Positions 1-5,590 are shown, counted from the first letter of the stretch. The stretch is DNA of 6,382 bases from Alphaproteobacteria bacterium (GCA_005888525.1 VBAB01000053.1:1-6382), one strand, 5' to 3'. The notes: a model not told the origin generated them from the letters alone. Made by a program: numbers and translations.

Positions 1-417
1 CTCAGCGCCGCCGGCGTGCCGGGCGCGGTCATGGTCGCGCCGATCGTCCCGGCCATCAACGACAGCGAGATCGAGCGCATCCTGGCGGCTGCATGCGAGG
101 CCGGGGCCAGCGAGGCCGGATACGTGCTGCTGCGCCTGCCGCTTGAGATCAAGGAGCTGTTCCGCGAGTGGCTGCAGACCGAGTTTCCGCATCGCGCGGC
201 GCACGCCATCAACCTTTTGCGCTCGATGCACGGCGGCAAGGACTACACGCCCGAATGGGGCGTGCGCCAGCGCGGTCGCGGCCCCTATGCGGAGCAGATC
301 GGCTTGCGGTTCCGCCTGGCGGTGAAGCGCCTGGGGCTCAACGAGCGGAACTGTAAGTTGCGTATGGATCTATTCCAGCGCCCCGTCATGAAAGGAGGAC
401 AGCTGCCGCTTCTTTGA
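1..417 (+). CDS. PA0069-family radical SAM protein, C-terminal part (5' end outside the window)
   Basis: The reading frame is open from the first base and ends at TGA 415-417, giving about 138 residues of a protein that starts upstream. The visible part reads like the C-terminal third of PA0069-family radical SAM proteins, which are related to the SplB-like COG1533 group: a 'VMVAPIVPAINDSEIERIL' stretch, then 'AGYVLLRLPLEIKELFREWL', then 'GPYAEQIGLRFRLAVKRLGLN'. The CxxxCxxC cluster that binds the 4Fe-4S centre and SAM would lie upstream, so catalytic competence cannot be judged. The exact reaction of the family is not known to me; a DNA-repair link is only suggested by its relatives. The protein ends in GGQLPLL, resembling the QLSLF-like tail I recall in homologues. 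It shares strand and close spacing with rnhB and is probably cotranscribed with it. Identity is recalled from family sequences, not searched. Confidence 0.85.
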   Translation, partial: LSAAGVPGAVMVAPIVPAINDSEIERILAAACEAGASEAGYVLLRLPLEIKELFREWLQTEFPHRAAHAINLLRSMHGGKDYTPEWGVRQRGRGPYAEQIGLRFRLAVKRLGLNERNCKLRMDLFQRPVMKGGQLPLL

Positions 418-427
418 CAGCGGCAGC
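402..427 (+). other. Perfect 9-bp hairpin enclosing the radical SAM stop codon
   Basis: GCTGCCGCT (402-410) pairs perfectly with AGCGGCAGC (419-427). The 8-nt loop, TCTTTGAC, contains the TGA stop at 415-417. No T-run follows, so it is not a standard intrinsic terminator. It lies about 40 nt before the rnhB start and could act as an intercistronic stability or processing element, or as a coupling device. The fold is seen in the sequence; the function is inference. Confidence 0.5.
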
Positions 428-452
428 CGATAACGCGAAGCTCCCCGGAGAG

Positions 453-460
453 GGGGGTGA
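453..460 (+). promoter_or_regulatory. Ribosome binding site deciding the rnhB start
   Basis: GGGGGTGA differs from the full anti-Shine-Dalgarno complement GGAGGTGA at one base and lies 8 nt before ATG 469. The alternative in-frame GTG at 457 lies inside this purine tract. GTG 457 could itself use GGAG at 447-450, so the choice of ATG is favoured rather than proven. Confidence 0.5.
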
Positions 461-468
461 TTCGCGCC

Positions 469-1080
469 ATGAAAGCGACCTTCGAGCTGGAGGCAATCGA
501 GCTCGAGCTCAACGGCGGCCCCATCGCCGGCGTGGACGAGGCTGGTCGCGGTCCGCTGGCCGGACCGGTGGTCGCCGCGGCGGTGGTCCTGGACCCCGCT
601 TTCATCTCCGATGGCATTGCCGACAGCAAGGCGCTCGACGCCAAGTCGCGCCAGTCGGTCTACCAAGCGATCGTCGCCACCGCGCAGGTCGGCATCGGCG
701 TTGCCGGCGTCGATCGCATCGACAGCGACAACATCCTCAACGCCTCGCTCTGGGCCATGGCGCAGGCGGTGGCGCGGCTCGATTGCCGCCCCCGGCTCGT
801 GCTCGTCGACGGCAACAAGGTGCCCAACGTCGAATGCTCCACCCGCGCCATCGTGCAGGGCGACGCCAAGTGCCTGTCGATCGCCGCCGCCTCCATCGTC
901 GCCAAGGTGGTGCGCGACGCCATGATGGCCGAGCTCGCCCGCGACTATCCCCACTACGGCTTCGATCGCCACAAGGGATACGGCACACGCGAGCACCACG
1001 AGGCGATCGCCAGGCACGGCGTCACGCCCCACCACCGCCGCTCGTTCCGGCCGGTGCAGCTGGCGCTCGGGCTGGTGTGA
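469..1080 (+). CDS. rnhB: Ribonuclease HII
   Basis: RNase HII cuts RNA within RNA/DNA hybrids and, as the family is known, incises at single ribonucleotides in DNA to start ribonucleotide excision repair in the cytoplasm. From ATG 469 the product is 203 residues, close to E. coli RnhB (198). The four metal-binding acidic residues are present: D23 and E24 in 'GVDEAGRGPLAGPV', D114 in 'VLVDGNKVP' and D132 in 'IVQGDAKCLSIAAASIVAKV'. The D114-D132 spacing of 18 equals that of D108-D126 in E. coli. The GRG motif (26-28) and the tyrosine of 'HKGYGT' (Y171), which reads the RNA-DNA junction, are also there, and the C-terminal 'GVTPHHRRSFRPVQ' is typical. A GTG start at 457 would add four residues. 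The gene follows the radical SAM gene closely, probably in one operon. In several alphaproteobacteria I recall the CcrM methylase gene after rnhB; here a yqaA-type gene follows instead. Confidence 0.97.
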   Translation: MKATFELEAIELELNGGPIAGVDEAGRGPLAGPVVAAAVVLDPAFISDGIADSKALDAKSRQSVYQAIVATAQVGIGVAGVDRIDSDNILNASLWAMAQAVARLDCRPRLVLVDGNKVPNVECSTRAIVQGDAKCLSIAAASIVAKVVRDAMMAELARDYPHYGFDRHKGYGTREHHEAIARHGVTPHHRRSFRPVQLALGLV

Positions 1081-1081
1081 G

Positions 1082-1104
1082 GGGGTAGGCCTCCAAGCCT
1101 CCCC
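1082..1104 (+). terminator. Candidate hairpin just after rnhB (no T-run)
   Basis: Immediately after the rnhB stop (1078-1080), GGGG (1082-1085) and AGGC (1087-1090) pair with GCCT (1097-1100) and CCCC (1101-1104). T1086 is bulged and the loop is CTCCAA. This gives an 8-bp GC-rich stem. The following sequence, ATGACG, is not T-rich, so intrinsic termination would be weak; it may instead protect the mRNA 3' end. Confidence 0.3.
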
Positions 1105-1154
1105 ATGACGACGTGTCGCTCGACAGCGCGCACCTCGCGGGCTAGGCACGCCGC

Positions 1155-1769
1155 ATGATTCGACGCCTTTACGACTGGACGCTGTCGCTTGCCGCGCGCA
1201 AGACCGCGCAAGTCTGGCTGGCGGTCATTGCCTTCGTCGAGAGCTCGTTCTTCCTCGTACCTGCGGACGTGCTGTTCCTGCCGATGGCGCTCTCGCGCCC
1301 GGAGCGCGCCTATCGCTACGCCCTGATCGCGACGCTCGCTTCCACGTTGGGGGGCATTGCCGGGTACATGCTCGGCGCCTTTGCCTACGACGCCGTGGCC
1401 AAGCCGGTGCTCCAGTTCTACGGCAAGCTCGCAGAGTTCGAGCGGCTCAGGGCCTGCGCTGGGCGTGAGACCACCATGCTGCTACTGGTCACCTCGGGGT
1501 TGTCGCACCTGCCGCCCATCAAGGTGGTGACCATCCTGTCGGGCGTCGTGGATGTCGGAATCACCTTTTTCATCGTCTCCTGCCTCGTTGCGCGCGGCGC
1601 GCGGTTCTATGTTCTGGCGTGGGCGCTGCGCAGCTACGGCGTGCCGATCAAAGCCTTCATCGAGAGGCGGCTCGGCCTGATCGCGGGCATCGCGGCGCTG
1701 GTCTTGATCGGCCTGTACTTTGCGGTCAGATCATTTGCCGGATCGGGTATGCTGACCGCCTGCACATGA
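1155..1769 (+). CDS. YqaA-family (DedA/SNARE-associated-like) inner-membrane protein
   Basis: The 204-residue product is hydrophobic, with membrane segments at about 17-45, 55-77, 105-145 (re-entrant or paired) and 173-191. The family hallmarks are visible: 'FVESSFFLVPADVLFLPMAL' carries acidic E29 and D38 within the first hydrophobic region, followed by a glycine-rich 'STLGGIAGYMLG' (63-74), a proline-lysine 'LPPIK' turn (119-123) and 'ARGARF' with R147 and R150. DedA relatives move or flip membrane lipids and depend on the proton motive force through membrane acidic and arginine residues. Whether YqaA proteins do the same is not established, so the role is open. The start ATG 1155 has only a weak Shine-Dalgarno (TAGG about 8 nt upstream). 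The stop is followed after 36 nt by the chosen dsbB start, pointing to cotranscription. Confidence 0.88.
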   Translation: MIRRLYDWTLSLAARKTAQVWLAVIAFVESSFFLVPADVLFLPMALSRPERAYRYALIATLASTLGGIAGYMLGAFAYDAVAKPVLQFYGKLAEFERLRACAGRETTMLLLVTSGLSHLPPIKVVTILSGVVDVGITFFIVSCLVARGARFYVLAWALRSYGVPIKAFIERRLGLIAGIAALVLIGLYFAVRSFAGSGMLTACT

Positions 1770-1795
1770 TTTGGCTTCGCCGTCGCGATGAGCCC

Positions 1796-1800
1796 GAGGA
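1796..1800 (+). promoter_or_regulatory. Ribosome binding site deciding the dsbB start
   Basis: GAGGA lies 5 nt before ATG 1806. The upstream in-frame ATG at 1788 has no recognisable Shine-Dalgarno in the preceding 20 nt (TTGGCTTCGCCGTCGCG). This favours initiation at 1806, shortening the protein by six residues. Confidence 0.45.
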
Positions 1801-1805
1801 TACGG

Positions 1806-2324
1806 ATGCTCCTGGCCGCCTACCCCGAAAGAGGATCCGCTTACCGCATCGGCGCGCTCGTCCTTTTCGCGGCCGCCGCGGTGATCCTGACTGCGCTGGC
1901 CTTCGAGCACTTCGGCGGGTACGTGCCTTGCCCGCTCTGCCTGCAACAGCGCTACGCCTACTACGCGGGTGTGCCCGCGCTCTTTTTTGCTCTCGTACTG
2001 TTGTCCGCCGGGCACACGAGAACGGCGGCGGCGGTCTTCCTCGCGGTCGCGCTCATCTTTCTCGCCAATGCCGTGCTCGGCGCCTACCACACCGGCGTGG
2101 AGTGGAAATTCTGGCCAGGCCCCGACACCTGCGCCGGCACTGCGGCGCCGCTCAGCACCAGCGCCGGGGGTCTCTTCAAGGACCTTGCGACGACACGCGT
2201 GATCCGCTGCGACGAAGCCCCTTGGCATTTTCTCGGGCTCTCTTTCGCCGGCTGGAACGTGATCGCCTCGCTCCTGCTGGCAGCCGGAGCCACGTTCTCC
2301 GCCATCAAGGCCCGGCACGGCTGA
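1806..2324 (+). CDS. dsbB: Disulfide bond formation protein B (DsbB)
   Basis: DsbB sits in the inner membrane, reoxidises periplasmic DsbA and passes the electrons to ubiquinone. From ATG 1806 the product has 172 residues (178 if ATG 1788 is used), the usual DsbB size, with four hydrophobic segments at about 15-36, 54-67, 74-92 and 143-167. The first redox pair is C42-x2-C45 in 'GGYVPCPLCLQQR'. The second pair, C109 and C135, lies in the periplasmic loop between 'GVEWKFWPGPDTC' and 'IRCDEAPW'. R49, four residues after the CxxC, corresponds to the arginine implicated in quinone binding. The 'GLSFAGWN' before the last helix is typical of alphaproteobacterial DsbB. It follows the yqaA-type gene closely, and the downstream mepA product carries six mature cysteines and is a plausible DsbA/DsbB client. 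No DsbA gene is present in the window. Confidence 0.95.
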   Translation: MLLAAYPERGSAYRIGALVLFAAAAVILTALAFEHFGGYVPCPLCLQQRYAYYAGVPALFFALVLLSAGHTRTAAAVFLAVALIFLANAVLGAYHTGVEWKFWPGPDTCAGTAAPLSTSAGGLFKDLATTRVIRCDEAPWHFLGLSFAGWNVIASLLLAAGATFSAIKARHG

Positions 2325-2347
2325 GGTCAGGCTGGCCGGAAAAAAAG

Positions 2348-2376
2348 CTGTCCCGCCCGCCCTGCCTGCATATACT
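2348..2376 (+). promoter_or_regulatory. mepA: Candidate promoter upstream of mepA
   Basis: TATACT (2371-2376) matches the TATAAT -10 consensus at five of six bases. CTGTCC (2348-2353), 17 nt further upstream, matches TTGACA at only three. A run of seven A (2340-2346) just before it is unusual in this GC-rich DNA and could act like an UP element. The gap 2325-2437 is the longest break before mepA on this strand, which fits a separate promoter. Evidence is weak. Confidence 0.3.
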
Positions 2377-2437
2377 CGCCGTCGCCGGATTACGCCGAAT
2401 GGGAAGCGCAATACTGAGCCGATAAGCGGAGGGAGGG

Positions 2438-3487
2438 ATGCGTCTAACCAGCCTCTCGTGTGCGCTCGCTCTGGCAGCGGGCGTCCCGGCCGTGCTCGTA
2501 GCCCAGGAAGGCGTCGCACCGACCGTTGTGGCCGCCAAGACGGGCAAGAAGCCGGTCAAGAAAAAAGTGGTCAAGCCCTCAGGGCCGCCAGCCAAGGAGC
2601 TGTTCGGCGCGGCCAAGACCCCGGCGCCCATGGCGGCACGAGCCATCGGCTTCTATGCCAAGGGATGTCTTGCAGGCGCCGCGGCGCTGCCCGTCGACGG
2701 TCCGGCGTGGCAGGCCATGCGCCTCTCGCGCAACCGCAATTGGGGCCACCCAAAGCTCGTGGCGCTGGTGGAGAAGCTGGCGGTCGAGGCGCGCGCGCAC
2801 GACGCCTGGCCTGGCCTTCTGGTCGGCGACATCTCCCAGCCCCGCGGCGGACCGATGCTGACGGGTCATGCCAGCCACCAGGTCGGGCTCGACGCCGACA
2901 TCTGGCTCACCCCCATGCCGGACCGGCGTCTGACCGAGCAGGAGCGGGAGGATCTCTCGGCCACGTCCATGCTGGCGCCCGACGGGGTGTCCGTCGATCC
3001 CAAGATGTGGACCGACGCGCACGTTCGCCTGCTGAAGCGCGCCGCCTCCTACGCCAGCGTGGAGCGTATCTTCGTGCACCCCGCCATCAAGAAGGCGCTG
3101 TGCGAGGCAACCGCCAACGACGCAGACCGCACCTGGTTGCATAAGATGCAGGCATACTGGGGCCACTACTACCATTTCCACGTGCGCATTGCCTGCCCCG
3201 AGGGCAGCACCAACTGCGAGCACCAGCAGCCGCTGCCGAACAACGACGGCTGCGGCAAGGAGCTCACCAACTGGCTGGCGCTGGTCAAGCCGAAGCCGAA
3301 ATCGGAAACGCCTCCGGACACGGTTGCCAAGCCGGCGCCGCCCAAGCGCGCCATCACGCTCGATCAGCTGCCGGCGGACTGCCGCTCGGTGCTGGCCGGC
3401 GGCACGGGAACCCCGGTGATGGCTTCGAAGCCCGCCACCCCGCCGGCTACGGCGACGGCCAAGAAGCCCACCACCACGACGAAATAG
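2438..3487 (+). CDS. mepA: Penicillin-insensitive murein endopeptidase
   Basis: MepA is a periplasmic LAS-family metallopeptidase that cuts the D-Ala-meso-DAP crosslink in peptidoglycan. The product is 349 residues, longer than E. coli MepA (about 274 as precursor). A signal peptide spans roughly 1-22 (cut after VLVA), followed by a Lys/Pro-rich linker (about 30-53). Zinc-site motifs are present: H144 and H147 with D154 in 'GHASHQVGLDADIW', and H243, H246 and H248 in 'WGHYYHFHVR'; they match H110, H113, D120, H206, H209 and H211 of E. coli. Cysteines C77, C222, C253, C260, C272 and C315 line up with its three disulfides (probable pairs 77-315, 222-272, 253-260). The extra length is mainly the N-terminal linker, a proline-rich insert (284-303) and a Pro/Thr/Lys tail (329-349), possibly cell-wall-facing spacers. 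ATG 2438 has a strong Shine-Dalgarno (GGAGG 2428-2432). Confidence 0.95.
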   Translation: MRLTSLSCALALAAGVPAVLVAQEGVAPTVVAAKTGKKPVKKKVVKPSGPPAKELFGAAKTPAPMAARAIGFYAKGCLAGAAALPVDGPAWQAMRLSRNRNWGHPKLVALVEKLAVEARAHDAWPGLLVGDISQPRGGPMLTGHASHQVGLDADIWLTPMPDRRLTEQEREDLSATSMLAPDGVSVDPKMWTDAHVRLLKRAASYASVERIFVHPAIKKALCEATANDADRTWLHKMQAYWGHYYHFHVRIACPEGSTNCEHQQPLPNNDGCGKELTNWLALVKPKPKSETPPDTVAKPAPPKRAITLDQLPADCRSVLAGGTGTPVMASKPATPPATATAKKPTTTTK

Positions 3488-3537
3488 GTGGGCGTGGCTA
3501 GCAGCTCGCGTGAGCCCGCTCTCGCCGCGCTCGCGGA

Positions 3538-3555
3538 CTGGGTACTGCAACCCAG
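3538..3555. repeat. 6-bp hairpin 50 nt downstream of mepA
   Basis: CTGGGT (3538-3543) pairs perfectly with ACCCAG (3550-3555) around the loop ACTGCA. No T-run follows on either strand. Its right arm is the first part of the repeat at 3549-3579, so it may be part of the repeat structure rather than a terminator. Confidence 0.35.
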
Positions 3556-3579
3556 TGGTGAGCTTGTCGAACCACGGCA
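3549..3579 (-). repeat. Short palindromic repeat, copy A (31 bp, without inner hairpin)
   Basis: It begins AACCCAGTGGTGAGCTT and ends GTCGAACCACGGCA. GTGGT (3555-3559) pairs with ACCAC (3571-3575) over an 11-nt loop. The outer 17 bases match copy B at 15 positions and the last 14 bases match it exactly. Read on the minus strand it contains GTGGTTCGACAAGCTCACCAC-like sequence, close to the TTCGACAAGCTCA repeats that are dispersed in many bacterial genomes (recalled, not searched). Confidence 0.65.
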
Positions 3580-3594
3580 ACGCGAAGTGCGGCC

Positions 3595-3645
3595 GTCCTT
3601 CGACCCTCGTGACAAGTCCGAGGGCATGCAGGCTCAGGACGAGGG
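3595..3645 (+). repeat. Short palindromic repeat, copy C (51 bp, with inner hairpin)
   Basis: Outer arms GTCCT (3595-3599) and AGGAC (3636-3640) enclose a perfect inner stem, CCCTCG (3604-3609) with CGAGGG (3619-3624), around a 9-nt loop. The left side, GTCCTTCGACC, matches GTGGTTCGACC of copy B read on the minus strand, and both continue into an inner hairpin containing AGTCCG and then a GGCA-GCA-GC-CA pattern. It is therefore a family member in the opposite orientation to copies A and B, with compensatory outer arms (GTCCT/AGGAC in place of GTGGT/ACCAC). Confidence 0.6.
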
Positions 3646-3670
3646 CGGCATGCGCGGCAAGGCCTCCTCC

Positions 3671-3727
3671 AACCCAGCGGTGGGCTTGCCTGCCTCCGGA
3701 CTCGTTCCGGGGGGTCGAACCACGGCA
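3671..3727 (-). repeat. Short palindromic repeat, copy B (57 bp, with inner hairpin)
   Basis: It begins AACCCAGCGGTGGGCTT and ends GTCGAACCACGGCA, like copy A, but 26 extra bases (3688-3713) lie between the halves. The extra segment contains CCGGA (3696-3700) pairing with TCCGG (3706-3710) around CTCGT, extendable by CCT/GGG with one wobble pair. Copy A therefore looks like copy B with its inner hairpin removed, or copy B like A with a hairpin inserted. Confidence 0.65.
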
Positions 3728-3849
3728 GTGTGCGCGCAGTCTGCCCCGACGAATGCCGAGCGGCTGAGTTTTCGCCAGCCTGCTTGCAACCTGCCGATTT
3801 ACGTGCCATTCGCCCCTATCAAGCCTCACCGTCGAGCAACGGGAACCCC

Positions 3850-4761
3850 ATGGCGGAAGAACTGCCCTTCAAGAAGACGATGATCTTCGCCTACGGCGAG
3901 CCGCGCGAGCTGGCCCCCGGCGTGGTGCGCATCGTCGCCAACAACCCCAACCACTTCACGTTCAAAGGAACCAACACCTATCTGGTCGGCACCCGCTCCC
4001 TCGCCCTCATCGATCCGGGCCCGGACGACCCGGCGCATCTGGAGGCCATCCTGCGCACCGTGGGCCCGCGGCGGATCAGCCACGTCGTCATCACCCACAC
4101 CCACCGCGATCACACCGACGGCATGCCCGCCCTGCTCGCGGCGACAGCGGGGGCGAAGACCGTGGGCTTCGGGCGCCGCGTCGCCAACCGCGGCACCAAG
4201 CGCACCAGCCCCTCGGGCGGGGAGTATGTCGAGCAGGACTTCATCCCCGACGTGCCTCTCGCGGACGGACAGCGGCTGGAGGGGGACGGATGGGCGCTCA
4301 CGGCCCTGCACACGCCAGGGCACGCTCCGGATCATCTGTGCTTCGCCCTCGAGGGCACGAAAATCCTCTTCTCCGGCGACCACGTAATGGGCTGGAACAC
4401 GAGCGTCGTGGCGCCGCCGGAAGGCAGCATGGGCGCCTATATCCGCTCGCTGCAGCGGCTGACGGAGCGCAGCGACGAGCTGTATTTTCCGGGCCACGGT
4501 GGGCAGGTCGGGGAGCCGCAGCGCCTGGTCAAGGCCTACCTGCTGCACCGGCGCATGCGCGAGCAGTCCATTCTCGAGTGCATTCGCGGGGGCAACGACA
4601 CCGTGCGCACGATCGTACCGATCGTCTACAAGGACCTGGACCCGAAGCTCCTCAACGCAGCGTCTCTTTCTGTCCTCGCCCACGTTGAGCACTTGATTGA
4701 ACGCGGTCTCGTTTATTGCGGCTCTCCGCTTTCTGTTGATCGCGCCCTTTCAATTTCTTGA
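3850..4761 (+). CDS. MBL-fold metallo-hydrolase, LACTB2-like with C-terminal winged-helix-type domain
   Basis: The 303-residue product has a metallo-beta-lactamase core (about 20-220) with all metal ligands: H83, H85, D87 and H88 in 'THTHRDHTDG', H158 in 'HTPGHAPDH', D177 in 'FSGDHVMGW' and H216 in 'PGHGG'. The N-terminal 'NPNHFTFKGTNTYLVG' and the C-terminal 'GNDTVRTIVPIVYKDLDPKLLNAA' leading to 'VLAHVEHLIERGLV' (about 224-288) match the LACTB2-like subgroup with its small helical domain. Human LACTB2 is an endoribonuclease; bacterial members are mostly uncharacterised, so substrate and role are open. ATG 3850 was chosen because homology begins there; a GTG at 3730 would add a 40-residue stretch without family character. 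The Shine-Dalgarno is weak (GGGAA, 3841-3845). The last 110 bp overlap the end of the minus-strand DUF1499 gene, and the final stretch is visibly more AT-rich than the rest. Confidence 0.9.
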   Translation: MAEELPFKKTMIFAYGEPRELAPGVVRIVANNPNHFTFKGTNTYLVGTRSLALIDPGPDDPAHLEAILRTVGPRRISHVVITHTHRDHTDGMPALLAATAGAKTVGFGRRVANRGTKRTSPSGGEYVEQDFIPDVPLADGQRLEGDGWALTALHTPGHAPDHLCFALEGTKILFSGDHVMGWNTSVVAPPEGSMGAYIRSLQRLTERSDELYFPGHGGQVGEPQRLVKAYLLHRRMREQSILECIRGGNDTVRTIVPIVYKDLDPKLLNAASLSVLAHVEHLIERGLVYCGSPLSVDRALSIS

Positions 4762-5590
4762 CCAGGGCGCCGGCCCGCGTCGTGCGCAACGCGCGCCGGC
4801 CAGCCGCTGTGGTGGCGAACGTGCCGTCGACACGGGATTGCATCTCGGCGAGAAAACGGCGCACGCGCGTCGCGTTCTGCCCCAGGTCCGCCTGGCCATA
4901 GCGAGAGGCCGAGCGCACGTCGATGCGCGAGCGGGTGGCATTGCCCTCCACGCGCACGATGATGTCGTCGGTGAAGCCCACCACCATCGTCTGGTCGGTC
5001 GCCTCGAGCAAGCCGGCCTTGGCCGACTTGCCGACGGGGGGCTCGGCGGCGGCCACCTTCCACTTGAGCTTGCGCGCCACCTCCTCGACCAGCTCGAAGG
5101 CCTCCTCCACCCCGCGGTCGACGACGAAGGTGCGCAGGTCCGGATAGGCCTTCTGTTGCTCGTTGGCGAAGCGCGCTCCGGGATAGGCAGCCGGGTTGGC
5201 CTCGCCCGTGCGCAGCTTGGCGAGGGTGACGAAGCGGGGTGGGGCGGTCACGTCGGTGGTCACGTCATTGATCTTCGGCAGCTTGAGGAAGGCCGGCACG
5301 TACGTGAGGGGCCAGGCCAGCAGCAGCATGGGCAACAGGATGCCGAAGGCGGCCCTGCCGGCCCCGGCGAGCCCACGCCGCCAGATCTGCACGAGAGCGA
5401 CGAGCGCGACCAGCATCGCCAGGCCCGCCGCGCCCGCCCCGACGGCAAACAGGTTGACGGCGACCTGGGTCGGGAACGAGGTCAACCGGTGCAGGGCCAC
5501 GGCGACAATGAGGAGGCTCGCCGAAAAGACGGCGATTCGGCTCGACCAGCGCGCCAGCGGCGCCACTATCACCGTCGATCGATCGATCAT
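4652..5590 (-). CDS. Membrane-anchored DUF1499 domain protein
   Basis: The 312-residue product has three membrane segments (about 16-34, 44-69, 78-101) and then a soluble DUF1499 domain (about 107-252). The positive residues W-RR (70-72) between segments 2 and 3 put that loop in the cytoplasm, so the domain should face the periplasm. Family motifs include 'DVTTDVTAPPRF' (112-120), 'GFTDDIIVRVEG' (205-216) and the strongly conserved 'RSASRYGQADLGQNATRVRRF' (226-246, last residues shown split by alignment). The domain's function is unknown. Beyond 252 lies a 60-residue basic tail rich in K, R, Q and T with no family character; its last 36 residues are encoded antisense to the MBL gene. ATG 5590 lies in a cluster of four GATC sites and has only a weak Shine-Dalgarno (GAG). 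The gene is transcribed divergently from the aminotransferase and convergently with the MBL gene. Confidence 0.88.
   Translation of the reverse strand: MIDRSTVIVAPLARWSSRIAVFSASLLIVAVALHRLTSFPTQVAVNLFAVGAGAAGLAMLVALVALVQIWRRGLAGAGRAAFGILLPMLLLAWPLTYVPAFLKLPKINDVTTDVTAPPRFVTLAKLRTGEANPAAYPGARFANEQQKAYPDLRTFVVDRGVEEAFELVEEVARKLKWKVAAAEPPVGKSAKAGLLEATDQTMVVGFTDDIIVRVEGNATRSRIDVRSASRYGQADLGQNATRVRRFLAEMQSRVDGTFATTAAGRRALRTTRAGALVKKLKGRDQQKAESRNKRDRVQSSAQRGRGQKETLR
4769..4800 (+). terminator. Candidate hairpin after the MBL gene
   Basis: Seven nt after the MBL stop, GCCGGC (4769-4774) and CGCG (4776-4779) pair with CGCG (4790-4793) and GCCGGC (4795-4800), with one C/C mismatch and a 10-nt loop. 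No T-run follows. The sequence is also coding for the DUF1499 tail on the other strand, and GC-rich DNA folds easily, so this may be chance. Confidence 0.22.

Larger units (their letters stand above)
3488..3849. other. 362-bp intergenic region built largely of short palindromic repeats
   Basis: No convincing gene lies here on either strand. Open frames crossing it give peptides such as 'VVSLSNHG' and 'VVRQAHH', which I recognise as typical false ORFs produced by dispersed TTCGACAAGCTCA-type repeats. The first 240 bp hold a hairpin and three related repeat copies (3549-3579, 3595-3645, 3671-3727). From about 3728 to 3849 I see only weak promoter-like sequence (TTGCAA at 3784-3789 with no good -10 at the right distance) leading to the MBL gene. 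Confidence 0.6.

Noticed and set aside
499..510. Perfect 12-bp palindrome GAGCTCGAGCTC near the rnhB start
   Set aside because: It encodes the I-E-L-E-L stretch and arises simply from alternating Glu and Leu codons.
370..1149. Long open frame (259 codons) antisense to rnhB
   Set aside because: It is a GC-rich shadow of a certain gene; its translation is a compositional His/Arg/Gly/Val-rich sequence with no family motif.
2309..2346. Possible terminator at the end of dsbB (GGCC/GGCC pairing followed by seven A)
   Set aside because: The run is A, not T, on the coding strand, and on the opposite strand the T-run would precede the stem, so it cannot be an intrinsic terminator in either direction.
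3784..3812. TTGCAA as a -35 box for the MBL gene
   Set aside because: No acceptable -10 hexamer occurs at 16-18 nt; the best, CATTCG, matches poorly.
2579..3829. 416-codon open frame antisense to mepA and running into the repeat region
   Set aside because: It lies opposite a well-supported gene, has Arg/Gly/His-biased composition, and shows no recognisable domain.
3730..3849. N-terminal extension of the MBL protein from GTG 3730
   Set aside because: The extra residues show no family similarity and lie partly next to the repeat region; ATG 3850 is where the family sequence begins.
3488..3883. 131-codon plus-strand frame between mepA and the MBL gene
   Set aside because: Its translation is that of the palindromic repeats ('SGELVEPRQREV', 'SFDPRDKSEG'), a pattern typical of false ORFs from dispersed repeats, and it runs into the MBL gene in another frame.
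4718..4737. GCGG-CTCT-CCGC stem followed by TTTCTGTT
   Set aside because: It has only four base pairs and lies inside the MBL coding sequence; too weak to call a terminator.
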